In this document: piece by piece, positions 1 to 7,382 of the stretch
Layout: each line of letters opens with the position of its first letter
Position numbering within the stretch: position 1 is the stretch's first letter
Assembly (NCBI RefSeq): GCF_007860135.1
Contig: NZ_SJPV01000003.1
Coordinates: forward strand, 216,698-280,697
Source of the DNA: Novipirellula artificiosorum
GTDB taxonomy: Bacteria > Planctomycetota > Planctomycetia > Pirellulales > Pirellulaceae
Direction: 5' to 3'
DNA length: 64,000 nt
Made by a program: the position numbers and the translations under genes
Notes under the pieces: generated by a model
What the model saw: only the letters and a program-made list of their open reading frames with translations
Databases searched by the model: none
Told to the model about the DNA's origin: nothing

Positions 1-219
1 GGTGATGAACACGTTGCGATGAGCGATCGCGGGATCAAACGATCGCATCGCCTCGATCAAGTGGGTCAGAATCGTCTGCTCGATCGCGGGTGCGTCCTGG
101 TTGCTCAATCCCGGACGCAAGATGATCTGCTGCGTCTTGCGGCGGATAATGCCACGAGCGAACTTATCGTTGACGATGTCGTGCTCGGTGTTTGGATGCT
201 TGTCGGAAGAAGGGGGCAT
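1..219 (-). CDS. Partial sigma-factor-like protein (3' end outside window)
   Basis: Open frame of 73 codons starting with ATG at 219 and running off the left edge. The visible residues include a stretch reading ILRPGLSNQDAPAIEQTILT followed by a SFDPAIAHRNVFIT-like segment. This arrangement (acidic helix, then a 'SFDP.....N.F' segment) resembles region 2 of divergent sigma-70-like proteins found in planctomycete mobile elements. Assignment is by resemblance only, and the DNA-binding half is not visible. It has its own upstream region (220-399), since a terminator at 400-430 separates it from the gene at 490-1542. It could instead be another DNA-binding protein. Confidence 0.5.
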   Translation of the reverse strand, partial: MPPSSDKHPNTEHDIVNDKFARGIIRRKTQQIILRPGLSNQDAPAIEQTILTHLIEAMRSFDPAIAHRNVFIT

Positions 220-399
220 GGTTGCCAGTCCTTGGCCGGCAAACAGACGCCGCGTCCGAAGCAACAGACCGTCCCGTTGGGGGCTGGATACGGTGTGGTC
301 TGCTTCGGCAAAGTGAGTTGTCAGAAGCGTTCAAGGCCTGTCGAACGCCACTGGCGAAAAGTCCCAAGGGGGCGAAAATTTCCGAGACATTTCCCATGC

Positions 400-430
400 A
401 AAAAGCCGCAAACTCGACGATTTACGGCTT
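400..430 (-). terminator. Rho-independent terminator on the minus strand
   Basis: Read on the minus strand, the stem AAGCCGTAAA pairs with TTTGCGGCTT around a short loop (one mismatch) and is followed by a T run. It lies about 60 bases after the stop of the gene at 490-1542 and before the start of the sigma-like gene, so it probably ends the first transcript. Confidence 0.6.
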
Positions 431-489
431 CAAGTGAATTCATTCATTTTCGAGTTTGCAGATTTGGGATCTGCGAAAAGTGCCAAGTG

Positions 490-1542
490 TCAGCTTTCTG
501 GCTCGATGCGGAACACACATCGCCAACCCTTCTTGTCCTCGGTCAGTTCGATCGGATCACCGGAAATGCGAAAGAAGTCACGCAGGGTGGCGGATAGAAC
601 CTCGCGCCGCTTCTTGTTCTTGCGACAAGCCGCCGGTGAGTTCCAAGTCATCAGCCCATAGCCCTTGGCAAAGTCAGCCAACAGGTCCCACTGCTTCGTT
701 GGCTGTCGATTCCGAGCGTCCACCAACCCCATTTGAGAATAGAGATAGATTCCCGTCTCGTCGCGAACTGAGATGCGGACCGTGTGTTGATCAACAAACC
801 GAATCGATACGTCAGGCCAGGTACAACCGGCTGGTGTGGCGAACCCGATGTTGGGCTTCGCTGCATCGATGTTGGGCGAGTGGTAATTGCGAAATGCCTT
901 CAGACGGTTCCTTGCAGTTCCCGCAAGCGCAAGTTCACCACGCTCGTCGAGCGACGCGAATTGATCCAACGTCAACAGCAAGGCGTCATGACCCTCAAGT
1001 CGTCGCCGAGTCCGGTCGTCGATCGGCTCATCGCCCCACTGAATGAGAACGAAAGGTCCATCACTGTGATCGGTCGCAAACAACACCGCATCACTGATTC
1101 GGCGGCATTGCAAGAAGACTGGAAACGCAACGCCGGCCAGCGGTGAGTCGACCCCAATCAGCCAGGCTGGATCGTTGGGCCTACGTTCAAGACGAATATC
1201 GAAACCGAAGTGCGCGGAAAGGCATGCGACCAACCGACCAAAGTCGAACTGGTGGATCACCATCTCACAGCGCTGCACATCAACGCGACAACCCTGTTCC
1301 TCGTCGACCGCGATGTAAACGTATGGCGTATCCTCAATGACTCGGTACCAAACAAAGTCGGACCCGAGTTTCGGAATGTGACTCGCGTACTGGTCCGTCG
1401 GTTTCAACCACGGCTCGGCGATCGCGAACCGATCACGAAGTAGGTTCCGCCAATGAGTCAGAGACGTTGCTGACTGACGCACCGAGCGAACGGCTCTCCA
1501 AACCGGCTCCCGGTAATGCGAACGGCTTGATCCGGCGACCAT
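490..1542 (-). CDS. Hypothetical protein, 350 aa
   Basis: No family recognised. The sequence is soluble-looking, without signal peptide or membrane segment, rich in aromatic and acidic residues. The frame overlaps the end of the upstream gene (1433-2683) by 110 bases if the ATG at 1542 is used. A GTG at about 1482 would still overlap by 50 bases and is a plausible alternative start. The two genes are probably co-transcribed and translationally coupled. Ends at a hairpin terminator at 400-430. The context (HTH protein and sigma-like protein nearby, recombinase cassette adjacent) suggests an accessory-element gene. Function unknown; start uncertain. Confidence 0.6.
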   Translation of the reverse strand: MVAGSSRSHYREPVWRAVRSVRQSATSLTHWRNLLRDRFAIAEPWLKPTDQYASHIPKLGSDFVWYRVIEDTPYVYIAVDEEQGCRVDVQRCEMVIHQFDFGRLVACLSAHFGFDIRLERRPNDPAWLIGVDSPLAGVAFPVFLQCRRISDAVLFATDHSDGPFVLIQWGDEPIDDRTRRRLEGHDALLLTLDQFASLDERGELALAGTARNRLKAFRNYHSPNIDAAKPNIGFATPAGCTWPDVSIRFVDQHTVRISVRDETGIYLYSQMGLVDARNRQPTKQWDLLADFAKGYGLMTWNSPAACRKNKKRREVLSATLRDFFRISGDPIELTEDKKGWRCVFRIEPES

Positions 1543-2683
1543 TGATAAACCCTCGTTTTCGCAAGAAATCCTCGATTACATCGGCATCTCCGTCTCGACC
1601 AAACGCCGCAAAGTTGGGCGGCCTGATCGTGCACATGCGAATACGACGCGAATCCGCGAATGTCAATGCGATCCTAGCTTCGATGATGCGGACCTCTTCG
1701 TCATAGCTGCTGAACGTCGCGATTCGGTCCTCGAGCACGTCGATCAGCGCTTCGCGATCCGTTCGGACGTACTCAGGAACGCCACCGGTCAACGCGATTT
1801 TCACACTTACCAGCGACGCATTGAGCAGCTGCGGAACATCCGCGACTGACAGAGACTTTCTGCCGTCGATGACAAGCGGGTCAGCGGTCCAGATTTTGCC
1901 ATCGGGGAACATCTCCTCGTCGTCGAAGAAGCATTCTCCGAACGCCGAACGGTACATTTGCCGACGAGTGAGAGTCGCTGCGTTGATCTTCAATTCGCCA
2001 GCAAGTTTATTCAGTTCCAACATCGCTTCGCCACGTGGCCGGCTATGTCGATCGACTGGCTGGCCATTCTCAACCAGCTTGATCGCTTTCAACGGAGATC
2101 CATGACTGACCAAAAGCCGCAACATCGTCTCGGTCTCTTCAATCGTCACATCAACGAATGGACCGCATCGCTTTTCGATGTGGTACTGCGACACATGATC
2201 TTGGAATGCCAGACGCCGTGGCTCGAGCGGCAGCAAGATTTCCGGCGGTTCGCTCGTCTTGGCTTGAAAGTACTGAAACGACTTTCGCGTTTGTACGCGT
2301 TCCCACCGAAGGATCTCTTCTGCGTCGTCGTGATGATGCAAGAACGCCTCGACGGCAACATCCGCGATGGTTGAATTTTCCTCCTCACGAAACTTCGCCG
2401 CCAAACCGTCGATGCGATCGAGCAACTTCTCCATGCAGCTTTCGGTGCAAAGATCGTTGACAAAATGCGCCGACTGCAACAGCGTACGCGGCGTGCCGTC
2501 GTCGGGTTGTCGGAGTATTAATCGAACCTCTTCGCGCCACTTATCGTCGATCGCTAGGCGAGGCAGTTTGATGCCGCGGGTGGCAAGGTAGTCTGCGAAG
2601 GGGGCGAGAAATTCATGGAGTCGTTCGTGGGCCACGTTTTTGAAGATGTTGTGATGGGTCAGTCGTAGGTAGTGGTCAGACAT
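1433..2683 (-). CDS. Hypothetical protein, 416 aa
   Basis: Long uninterrupted frame starting MSDHYLRLTHHN. No family recognised. Composition is that of a soluble cytoplasmic protein with several charged helices and two central DDEE-type acidic clusters (for example FFDDEEMFPDG, near residues 243-253). No obvious nuclease, ATPase or membrane motif was seen. It overlaps the downstream 350-aa gene, suggesting they act together. Codon use is even and GC-rich at third positions like the neighbours, which supports real coding. Probably part of a minus-strand accessory operon beginning with the HTH-like gene at 2939-3346. Function unknown. Confidence 0.6.
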   Translation of the reverse strand: MSDHYLRLTHHNIFKNVAHERLHEFLAPFADYLATRGIKLPRLAIDDKWREEVRLILRQPDDGTPRTLLQSAHFVNDLCTESCMEKLLDRIDGLAAKFREEENSTIADVAVEAFLHHHDDAEEILRWERVQTRKSFQYFQAKTSEPPEILLPLEPRRLAFQDHVSQYHIEKRCGPFVDVTIEETETMLRLLVSHGSPLKAIKLVENGQPVDRHSRPRGEAMLELNKLAGELKINAATLTRRQMYRSAFGECFFDDEEMFPDGKIWTADPLVIDGRKSLSVADVPQLLNASLVSVKIALTGGVPEYVRTDREALIDVLEDRIATFSSYDEEVRIIEARIALTFADSRRIRMCTIRPPNFAAFGRDGDADVIEDFLRKRGFINGRRIKPFALPGAGLESRSLGASVSNVSDSLAEPTS

Positions 2684-2938
2684 AAGAGATATTGCAGTTC
2701 AAAGCTTGTCGGTTTCATTTGCATCCGTGGGAAAGTTGTTTGATCCAGCGATCCAAGCACTGAAAAAGCGTCGGGATCGGGCCGGCGATGGTTCCACCAC
2801 CGCTGCGTCCGTCGTGGGCGTCCTGCCGCTCCTCCGTGGCCGATTTCCTGAACGTCTCCTGACGTCCGACCCATTCCCGACTTACGATTGTGTCGCGATA
2901 AAGCGCGGCGGATTAAACTTCAGTAGCGAGCTGAGGCT

Positions 2939-3346
2939 TCAATTCAAAGATGGCTGTATATCGTTCCATCCGCCCGTCGACGGACCAAGCGAGGTCGGCC
3001 GGCGACGTTTCTTGGGGCGCTTTCCTGGACGTGCCGACGGTATCGGAAGAATCTTGTCACTGATGTCCGAATCAATGACGTAGACGTACTCTGGCACCTT
3101 AGTGAACTTGCCACGAATTTCCGTCATGATCGCTTTTGGATCACAGCGAAGCCCTTGCCAGAGAAAGATCACTGCGCCGACGTCCGTTTTGCGAACGAGT
3201 CCCGCTTCAAACAGTTCCCACATTTCTGGTGGCATCCCCGCTTCACGAGCGCATTGGGCGACGCTCCGCCCAGATTCTTTGCGAATCCTGCGAATCATTG
3301 CGATGTCGAGCTTCGGGTAATCATTGACTCTTTCGGTGGTTTTCAT
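2939..3346 (-). CDS. Small HTH-like protein, 135 aa
   Basis: Start chosen at the ATG at 3346 because it follows AAAGGAAA at good spacing; a longer in-frame extension to 3412 has no such site. Residues around 15-45 (IRRIRKESGRSVAQCAREAG, then MPPEMWELFEAG) have the pattern of an XRE/Cro-type helix-turn-helix: helix, turn, then a recognition helix ending in an acidic WE.FE motif. The C-terminal third is basic (KRPKKRRRP), which would suit nucleic-acid binding. Likely a small transcriptional regulator of the minus-strand genes that follow. The HTH call is by pattern and has not been confirmed by a profile. Confidence 0.55.
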   Translation of the reverse strand: MKTTERVNDYPKLDIAMIRRIRKESGRSVAQCAREAGMPPEMWELFEAGLVRKTDVGAVIFLWQGLRCDPKAIMTEIRGKFTKVPEYVYVIDSDISDKILPIPSARPGKRPKKRRRPTSLGPSTGGWNDIQPSLN

Positions 3347-3594
3347 GTCGTTTCCTTTCTTGGAATCGGGTGGACAGGTTATTTGTAAGCATTGTCCAGG
3401 TGGTCGTGACAAGTCTGGTCACAGGGGTCAGAAACTTTTTCAATTTTGGTGATGTTCGGCGGCCCAATTGGAAGCCAGGGGACCGATCCGAAGTGTCGTT
3501 CCACAGTGTTTTTGGCGTTTTGTTGTGAGGTTCCAACGCGTGACTCACCCGCTGAAGAATTTTCCTCCATTGACCCACCGCCAATTTGCCCTCC

Positions 3595-3635
3595 GCCGGA
3601 GTAGCTCAAGGGGTAGAGGCAGTGCGTTAACCGCC
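3595..3635 (+). other. tRNA-like 5' fragment, possible integration scar
   Basis: GCCGGAGTAGCTCAAGGGG is followed by TAGAGGCAG and then CGTTAACC. This matches the acceptor 5' strand, D-arm and a GTTAA anticodon-loop-like stretch of a bacterial tRNA, most like tRNA-Asn. No T-arm and no 3' acceptor strand able to pair with GCCGGAG follow, so it is not an intact tRNA. It lies in the 319-base gap (3347-3665) between the minus-strand group and the recombinase cassette. A tRNA fragment here is consistent with past integration at a tRNA gene, but chance resemblance is possible. Confidence 0.3.
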
Positions 3636-3665
3636 CGGCTCCTTTTCTCGTTTCGGAATCCGCAC

Positions 3666-3854
3666 GTGCGAACCCAACCCAGCAAAACCCCAGAGGACGA
3701 ATTGCGAAATCGTCGTCGTGAAATCGTCTGCATCCTTGCCAGAGCCATCGTCCGATCCCGCCAAAACCAACCGATCCTCGGCAAATTCGAAGAACTCTCG
3801 CAAGACTCGGAGGATGTTCGCTTGAACTCTCCCGAAGCTCAAGGCTCTCTATGA
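3666..3854 (+). CDS. Small conserved-looking ORF upstream of DUF2924 gene
   Basis: GTG-started frame of 62 codons ending 56 bases before the DUF2924 gene. The core R.REIV.ILARAI.R near residues 16-30 is shared with a separate ORF at 28471-28638 (EIVEILARAITR), which has diverged elsewhere. Recurrence of the same peptide at two loci with recombinase-cassette traces supports real coding. The upstream frame remains open to 3468, so the start is uncertain. Function unknown; the position suggests a regulator or accessory factor of the DUF2924-recombinase cassette. Confidence 0.5.
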   Translation: MRTQPSKTPEDELRNRRREIVCILARAIVRSRQNQPILGKFEELSQDSEDVRLNSPEAQGSL

Positions 3855-3910
3855 CACGGCCTCGGTGAACGCACCCGGCACCGACCTTTCCAACCTGTCA
3901 GGGAGAAACG

Positions 3911-4399
3911 ATGAGTAGCACGATCACCAGAGAGCTTGCCGATTTGAAACGAATGAGCGTCGGCGAGCTGCAAAACAAGTACGTCGAAGTCTTCGGCGAA
4001 GCGACCACGGGAAGGAACAAAATATGGTTGCAAAAACGAATCGCTTGGCGAATCCAGGCCAATCAATTCGGCGGCCTCACCAACCGAGCTATCGAGCGGG
4101 CATCGCAGCTCGCCAATGAAGCCGACTTGCGAGTAACCGCGCCAAAAGAATCGGCGACAAAGCCTAAACCAAAAGCGACCTCAATATCAGCCCCACACGA
4201 CGACCGCCTTCCGCCGGTCGGCGACTATATCGTTCGCGTTTACAAGGGCCAAGAGTACGTCGTCACTGTTCTTCAATTGGGCTTTGAATACGAGGGCCAA
4301 ACCTACAAAACGCTTTCCGCCATCGCGACGGAAATCACCGGCCAGCATTGGAACGGCTTTCGATTTTTCAACCTCACCAAACCAAAGGTCACCAGATGA
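3911..4399 (+). CDS. DUF2924 family protein
   Basis: 162 aa. Start ATG follows CAGGGAGAAACG. The N-terminal half (LKRMSVGELQNKYVEVFGE, then a KIWLQKRIAWRIQ helix) and the C-terminal half (RVYKGQEYVV, then GFEYEGQTYKTLSAIATEIT and a W.GF.FF ending) are the hallmarks of DUF2924. The family is known mainly as the gene directly upstream of large serine recombinases in prophage-like and integrative elements. Its last four bases overlap the recombinase start (ATGA), so the two are translationally coupled. Proposed role, by association only: DNA-binding accessory or directionality factor for the recombinase. Confidence 0.88.
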   Translation: MSSTITRELADLKRMSVGELQNKYVEVFGEATTGRNKIWLQKRIAWRIQANQFGGLTNRAIERASQLANEADLRVTAPKESATKPKPKATSISAPHDDRLPPVGDYIVRVYKGQEYVVTVLQLGFEYEGQTYKTLSAIATEITGQHWNGFRFFNLTKPKVTR

Positions 4400-5931
4400 G
4401 ACGCGAGCAACTCAAGATTGTCCGGTGCGCCATTTACACTCGGAAGTCAACCGATATAGGACTCGAACAAGAGTTCAACAGTCTGGACGCGCAACGCGAT
4501 GCCGGTGAAGCATTCATCGCCAGCCAACGGCATGAAGGCTGGGAGTGCATCGACACGCGATACGACGATGGCGGCTTTACCGGCGGAAACCTCGACCGGC
4601 CGGCGATGAGACGACTGATGGAAGACATTGAGGCCGGCAAGATCGACTGTGTCGTCGTCTACAAGGTAGATCGCCTCAGCCGTTCATTGATGGACTTCTC
4701 ACGCTTGATGGAGACGTTTGACAAACACGAGGTTGCCTTTGTCTCAGTGACTCAGCAGTTCAACACGGCCAGCAGCATGGGACGGCTGATCCTCAACGTT
4801 CTGCTCTCGTTCGCCCAGTTTGAGCGAGAAATGATCAGCGAGCGGACCCGCGACAAGATCGCCGCCACACGCCGCAAAGGCAAGTGGTGCGGTGGAATCC
4901 CAATCCTCGGCTACACCGTCGAAGACACCAAACTGATCGTCGTGCCGCACGAGGCCCAACGGGTTCGCCAGTTGTTTGACCTCTATTTGCAAACACGGTC
5001 GTTGATCGAGACCGCCAAAGAAGCGAACAAGAGAGCTTGGCGAACCAAACAATGGACAACGAAGAAAGGCACCATTCGCGGCGACTGCGAGTTCAATAAG
5101 AACCGTATCCACCAGCTTCTCACCAACGTCACTTATCTCGGCAAGCTGACCTACAAAGACGAAGTTCACGAAGGCCAACACGAGGCGATCGTCGACACGG
5201 AAACTTTCGACCGGGTCGCACGATCGCTTAAACGCAACGGCCGCACAGGCATGATGCAAGCCAGTACCAATTTTGACGGCATGCTCCGAGGCATCCTTCG
5301 CTGCGCAGGATGCAACCGTATCATGTTACACACATCCACCGGCCGCGGCCCCAAACGCTATCGCTATTACGTCTGCGGCAAAGCCGACAAGCAAGGATAC
5401 GAAGCCTGCGATTCACCGTCAATTCCTGCCGGCCAAATCGAGGACTTCGTCGTCAAGGAACTGCGGACTATCGCCGCTGACGATGAACTCATCCGCAATA
5501 TTTACGACCGGACCCACGAGCAAGAGAGGGAAAAGACAACGGACCAACGCAAGGAAATGAACTCGCTACGAGAATGCATCCGCAACGACTACGAAGAACT
5601 GAATCACTTCGCCACGAACAAGGCTTCGCTAGACCACATCGCCACTGTACAGGAGCGAATTACCGACAACGAACAGCGATACAACTTGCTGAAACGTTCG
5701 ATTGACCAGCATCGCGACGAAACGATCAGTCATGCGGAAATCCGCGACGCTCTCCATCAGTTCGACGATATGTGGGATGCAATGTCCCGGAAAGAACGGT
5801 GCCGATTGATCGAGCTTATCATCCAAACGGTGAACTTCGACGGAGTGGCGGGCACGATCGACATCATCTTTCAAACCACTGGAATCAAGACACTCGGCCA
5901 AGGCTTCGACCTTTTGGAGTCAGCCAAATGA
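4396..5931 (+). CDS. Large serine recombinase with zinc ribbon
   Basis: 511 aa from the ATG overlapping the DUF2924 stop. The N-terminal resolvase/invertase catalytic domain (about residues 8-160) shows AIYTRKSTD with the probable nucleophile S18, then D.GF.G, VVYKVDRLSRS and an FAQFEREMISERTRDK helix. A recombinase domain follows with NVTYLGKLTYKDEVHEGQHE. A zinc ribbon has C..C (LRCAGCNRIM) and a later C...C pair (YYVCGKAD...YEAC), then a coiled-coil-rich C-terminal part. This is the architecture of phage-type integrases/excisionases and appears intact. It sits in a three-gene unit with 4-base overlaps on both sides. It probably moved the surrounding cassette; attachment sites were not identified. 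Confidence 0.93.
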   Translation: MRREQLKIVRCAIYTRKSTDIGLEQEFNSLDAQRDAGEAFIASQRHEGWECIDTRYDDGGFTGGNLDRPAMRRLMEDIEAGKIDCVVVYKVDRLSRSLMDFSRLMETFDKHEVAFVSVTQQFNTASSMGRLILNVLLSFAQFEREMISERTRDKIAATRRKGKWCGGIPILGYTVEDTKLIVVPHEAQRVRQLFDLYLQTRSLIETAKEANKRAWRTKQWTTKKGTIRGDCEFNKNRIHQLLTNVTYLGKLTYKDEVHEGQHEAIVDTETFDRVARSLKRNGRTGMMQASTNFDGMLRGILRCAGCNRIMLHTSTGRGPKRYRYYVCGKADKQGYEACDSPSIPAGQIEDFVVKELRTIAADDELIRNIYDRTHEQEREKTTDQRKEMNSLRECIRNDYEELNHFATNKASLDHIATVQERITDNEQRYNLLKRSIDQHRDETISHAEIRDALHQFDDMWDAMSRKERCRLIELIIQTVNFDGVAGTIDIIFQTTGIKTLGQGFDLLESAK

Positions 5932-6344
5932 CAATAGCGCCTTCGGTCCTTCGAACCTTCCACGTTTCAAAAGCCCATCGTGGAGAACGACGCATCCATC
6001 CCGGTGTCCCCCGACCACGGCCCACCCCTGGCCGACTGCCGCGACTCACTCGCATGATGGCGCTGGCGATCCACTTCGACCGCGCGCTCGTCACCGGCCG
6101 ATTTGCGTCCCAAGCCGATCTGGCCCGCGTAGGCCAAGTCACTCGCGCCCGTCTCACCCAGATCCTCAACCTAACGTGCCTCGCTCCCGACATCCAAGAG
6201 CAACTCCTACATCTGGCGCCGTATTCCAAGGGCCGAGCCCCCCTCACCGAGCGCGAAGTCCGCCCCATCGCCGCCGAGCCCGACTGGGACAAGCAGAGGA
6301 ATCTATTCGCCAAACTTACCGGTAAAACCAGTGGACCCAATTAG
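5928..6344 (+). CDS. HTH protein downstream of recombinase
   Basis: 138 aa, starting in an ATGA overlap with the recombinase stop. The basic N-terminal 40 residues look disordered. Residues about 43-90 form a helix-turn-helix: MALAIHFDRAL, F.SQADLARVGQVTRARLTQI, LNLTCLAPDIQEQLL. The C-terminal segment contains LTEREVRPIAAEPDWDKQ. Two further copies of this domain occur in the window, at 12682-13023 (about 90% identical DNA over 200 bases by eye) and 41229-41633, always as the 3' member of a recombinase cassette or its relic. Likely DNA-binding regulator or recombination accessory factor; exact role unknown. A hairpin-forming CGAACG/CGTTCG lies just after the stop. Confidence 0.8.
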   Translation: MTIAPSVLRTFHVSKAHRGERRIHPGVPRPRPTPGRLPRLTRMMALAIHFDRALVTGRFASQADLARVGQVTRARLTQILNLTCLAPDIQEQLLHLAPYSKGRAPLTEREVRPIAAEPDWDKQRNLFAKLTGKTSGPN

Positions 6345-6421
6345 ATCGAACGCCAACGTTCGGCAAGCCCACTATGTTGAGGAATTGTGCAGGCTAAAAC
6401 GGACTAACCCAACTTGAAGCT

Positions 6422-6540
6422 CAGACCGTTTGGACCGACCGACACAACGACTTTTCGGCAATGCCAAGCGGGGAACCGGCTCACAACAGCTCACGAAACA
6501 GAGACATTCCTGCAATTGAGTTGTGTACGGAGAGGCGATT
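6422..6540 (+). repeat. Dispersed repeat, copy 1
   Basis: Best conserved part is 6492-6540: CACGAAACAGAG, then a TTGAGTTGTGTACGG core and AGAGGCGATT. A second conserved block, CAGACCGTTTGGACCGACCG, starts at 6422. Related copies occur near 21556, 28779 and 29819-29938. Here it lies just upstream of the ECF sigma factor gene. It encodes no protein. Promoter, RNA or recombination-site roles are all possible; nothing in the sequence decides. Confidence 0.65.
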
Positions 6541-6599
6541 CGCGGAATACAATGCTGCGATTGATGTCTGATCACTTCACATGATGCTGGGTAGTTGCA

Positions 6600-7280
6600 A
6601 TGGCAAATTCTGAAAGCACCTGCTGGACCATGATCGATGCCGCTGCTGGTGGAAGCGTGGCTGACCGCGAAACTTTTGCAAAGTTGTATTGGCCCGCCGT
6701 CGCTGCGTATTTGAAGGCTCGATGGTCTGGATCGCCAAACGCGCAGTACGTTAGTGATGCAGCTCAAGAGGTGTTCGTGGAGTGTTTTCGCACGTCTGGA
6801 CCGCTGGCTCGTGTTGATCAAAGCAGATCAGGAGGCTTCCGACCGTATCTCTACGGTATAGCCAGAAAAGTCGCTCTGCGTTATGAATCGCGACAGGCCG
6901 CCTCGTTTCACCGCAGGGCAGACGAGGCGGATTTGGAGAACATTGCGTCTGACGACACCTCGTTCTCGATTCAGTTCGATCGCGCGTGGGCACGAACGAT
7001 GATGCGGAGGGCGGCGGAGTTGCAGAAGGAACAAGCTGCATCTGCGGGCGAAGACGCGAAGCGACGTATTGAGCTGTTGCGTTTGCGTTTCGAAGAAGGA
7101 CGACCCATACGCGAAATTGCTGTCTTGTGGCAGGAGGAGCCCGCCAAACTGCATCACCAGTACGCGATGGCTCGAAAGGAGTTTAGCTCGGCCCTGCGTC
7201 AGGTTGTCGCTTTTCATTCGGGTGGTGATTCCGACGCCACGCAGCAGGAGGTTGATCTGCTGCTAGAGATTTTGGGCTAA
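6600..7280 (+). CDS. ECF-type RNA polymerase sigma factor
   Basis: 226 aa. Region 2 is visible as FAKLYWPAVAAYLKAR, then YVSDAAQEVFVECF and F.PYLYGIARKVA (the usual AED..Q.VF / FR.WL...ARN pattern in a planctomycete variant). Region 4 is around LRLRFEEGRPIREIA with a following KLHHQYAMARKEF helix. It lies 102 bases upstream of a transmembrane Ser/Thr kinase on the same strand. Planctomycete ECF groups are known for genomic linkage to such kinases, so the kinase is the likely partner controlling its activity. A dispersed repeat lies directly upstream and could carry its promoter. Confidence 0.85.
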   Translation: MANSESTCWTMIDAAAGGSVADRETFAKLYWPAVAAYLKARWSGSPNAQYVSDAAQEVFVECFRTSGPLARVDQSRSGGFRPYLYGIARKVALRYESRQAASFHRRADEADLENIASDDTSFSIQFDRAWARTMMRRAAELQKEQAASAGEDAKRRIELLRLRFEEGRPIREIAVLWQEEPAKLHHQYAMARKEFSSALRQVVAFHSGGDSDATQQEVDLLLEILG

Positions 7281-7382
7281 TTTCCTAAAAAACGGCCGCG
7301 AAAATCGTTTTCCAGTGGAACCTGATTTAGAGACGCACAAAAATCGCGTTGGTGATGGAAATCAAATCCGGGAAGTTAACCG

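Noticed and set aside
2659-2874. Minus-strand 71-codon frame between the two left-hand genes
   Set aside because: Overlaps the start of the 416-aa gene and has shadow-like composition.
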